This document shows positions 63,106 through 64,000 of a stretch of 64,000 nucleotides of DNA, piece after piece (the first letter of the stretch is position 1; each line of letters begins with the position of its first letter). Origin of the DNA: Tubiluchus corallicola (taxonomy: Eukaryota > Priapulida > Priapulimorpha > Priapulimorphida > Tubiluchidae). Both the position numbers and the translations under genes were made by a program. The notes under the pieces are model-generated. The model was not told where the DNA came from. It saw nothing but the letters and a program-made list of their open reading frames with translations, and made no database searches. The stretch covers positions 62,001-126,000 of the forward strand of contig JAQGDQ010000424.1 of assembly GCA_030141605.1 (NCBI GenBank), read 5' to 3'.

Positions 63106-63590
63106 GTCTTTATTAAGTTAAGAGAAAGATTTGCCTCTAAATGTGAGGAAAACTAACTTTCCTTTAACTACAGTTAGTACATATCAAGTTAAGAGACAGT
63201 TTTGCCTCTAAATGTGGGGAAAACTAACTTTCCTTAGTAACTGTACGTACTAAGTTTAGAGATAGCTTTACCTCTAAATGTGGGGAAAACTTTACTTCCC
63301 TTTAACTACAGTTAGTACATATTAAGTTTAGAGATAGCTTTGTCTCTAAACGTGGGGAAAACTAACTTCCCTTTAACTACAGTTAGTACATATTAAGTTT
63401 AGAGATAGCTTTGTCTCTAAACGTGGGGAAAACTAACTTCCCTTTAACTACTGTTAGTACATATTAAGTTTAGAGATAGCTTTGCCTCTTAATGTGGGGA
63501 AAACATTACTTCCCTTTAACTACTGTTAGTACATATTAAGCTAAGAGATAGCTTTGCCTCTTAATGTGGGGAAAGACCTGCCCCGTCAAC
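63106..63590. repeat. 71-bp tandem repeat, about 7 copies, with hairpin
   Basis: GTTAGTACATATTAAGTTTA occurs at 71-bp spacing (63311, 63382, 63453). Each better-preserved unit contains TTTAGAGA and TCTCTAAA as perfect 8-bp arms around TAGCTTTG, then TGGGGAAAACTAACTTCCC. Earlier copies (63106-63300) are diverged. Confidence 0.9.
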
Positions 63591-64000
63591 TTTCACGCCT
63601 GTCAGGTCTTTCCCAAAGAGTTATTTCCTGCTTTGGACTTTATACCAGGCCTATTCATTAAACAATTACACGGTTAATAATGCGATAAGACAGGTTTCCT
63701 ATCTACATACTTGTACAATAAAACTACAGAAGTAATTATGTACTCTTTCTTTAAGTGCTTCATACAGTTATTTATACATAGCAAATAGTAATTTGCTTAC
63801 TTCGGTAATGAGTTTCCGGCGGGAGTCATTAAGTGACGACTTATTGTACCTCGAGTCATTTATACCTGCTAACTTGGGCTTCACTCTGAAGTTATAAATT
63901 TGATCTTTATATCATATTTTCAATATATAGAGCCTATGTAATCATAGTGCTGTATGCCCGTCTTATTAATTATATGATAATCTGTGTCATAAGTGTTTAT
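63591..64000. other. Window end, non-coding
   Basis: Contains AAGTGACGACTTATTGTA near 63830, a possible end of the AGTAAGTCCTCGC MITE family; nothing else recognised. Confidence 0.4.

Overview
This is eukaryotic, animal genomic DNA. It is AT-rich, intron-rich and full of transposon debris, with no sign of bacterial gene organisation. The only protein-coding gene I can support is a partial MADD gene (MAP-kinase activating death domain protein, also called Rab3-GEP or DENN/MADD; AEX-3 in nematodes and Rab3-GEF in flies). It lies on the + strand. I reconstructed 23 consecutive internal exons between 12283 and 61780. Every acceptor ends in AG, every donor starts with GT, and all exon phases agree from one exon to the next. 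The joined reading frame is 4602 nt (1534 codons) with no internal stop. The start of the gene (upstream DENN part) and its last C-terminal exons lie outside the window. The species cannot be named from the sequence. A non-vertebrate metazoan is most likely, because the protein keeps the MADD architecture but has long, unfamiliar linker exons.

Layout. 1-12282 is upstream intron or intergenic DNA: a 137-bp hairpin repeat, a TA-flanked MITE, SINEs, a non-LTR remnant, a 62-bp minisatellite, CTGTC and CT low-complexity tracts, and a cluster of CRE-like sites. 12283-27294 (exons 1-5) encodes the central and downstream DENN parts, the Rab GDP/GTP exchange module. 29526-38528 (exons 6-10) encodes Ser/Pro-rich linker. 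40927-47010 (exons 11-15) encodes a conserved helical block. 49944-53181 (exons 16-17) encodes a very large low-complexity exon with 11-residue repeats, followed by a proline-rich exon. 54704-57249 (exons 18-20) encodes linker. 58529-61780 (exons 21-23) encodes the death-domain-like block and most of the PH-like C-terminal domain. No MADD exon is visible from 61781 to 64000.

The introns hold several MITE families: TA-flanked pogo/mariner-like, 8-bp-TSD hAT-like and TTAA-flanked piggyBac-like. They also hold tRNA-derived SINEs, non-LTR fragments and many long tandem arrays (27, 32, 45, 47, 50, 60, 62, 71, 137 and about 184 bp units). Several arrays begin at or just downstream of a MADD 5' splice site. 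In the clearest case (41096-41980) the exon-intron junction itself, splice donor included, has been amplified to 20 copies. That is the most unusual observation in the window. Identifications rest on reading translations and repeats by eye; no database search was possible.
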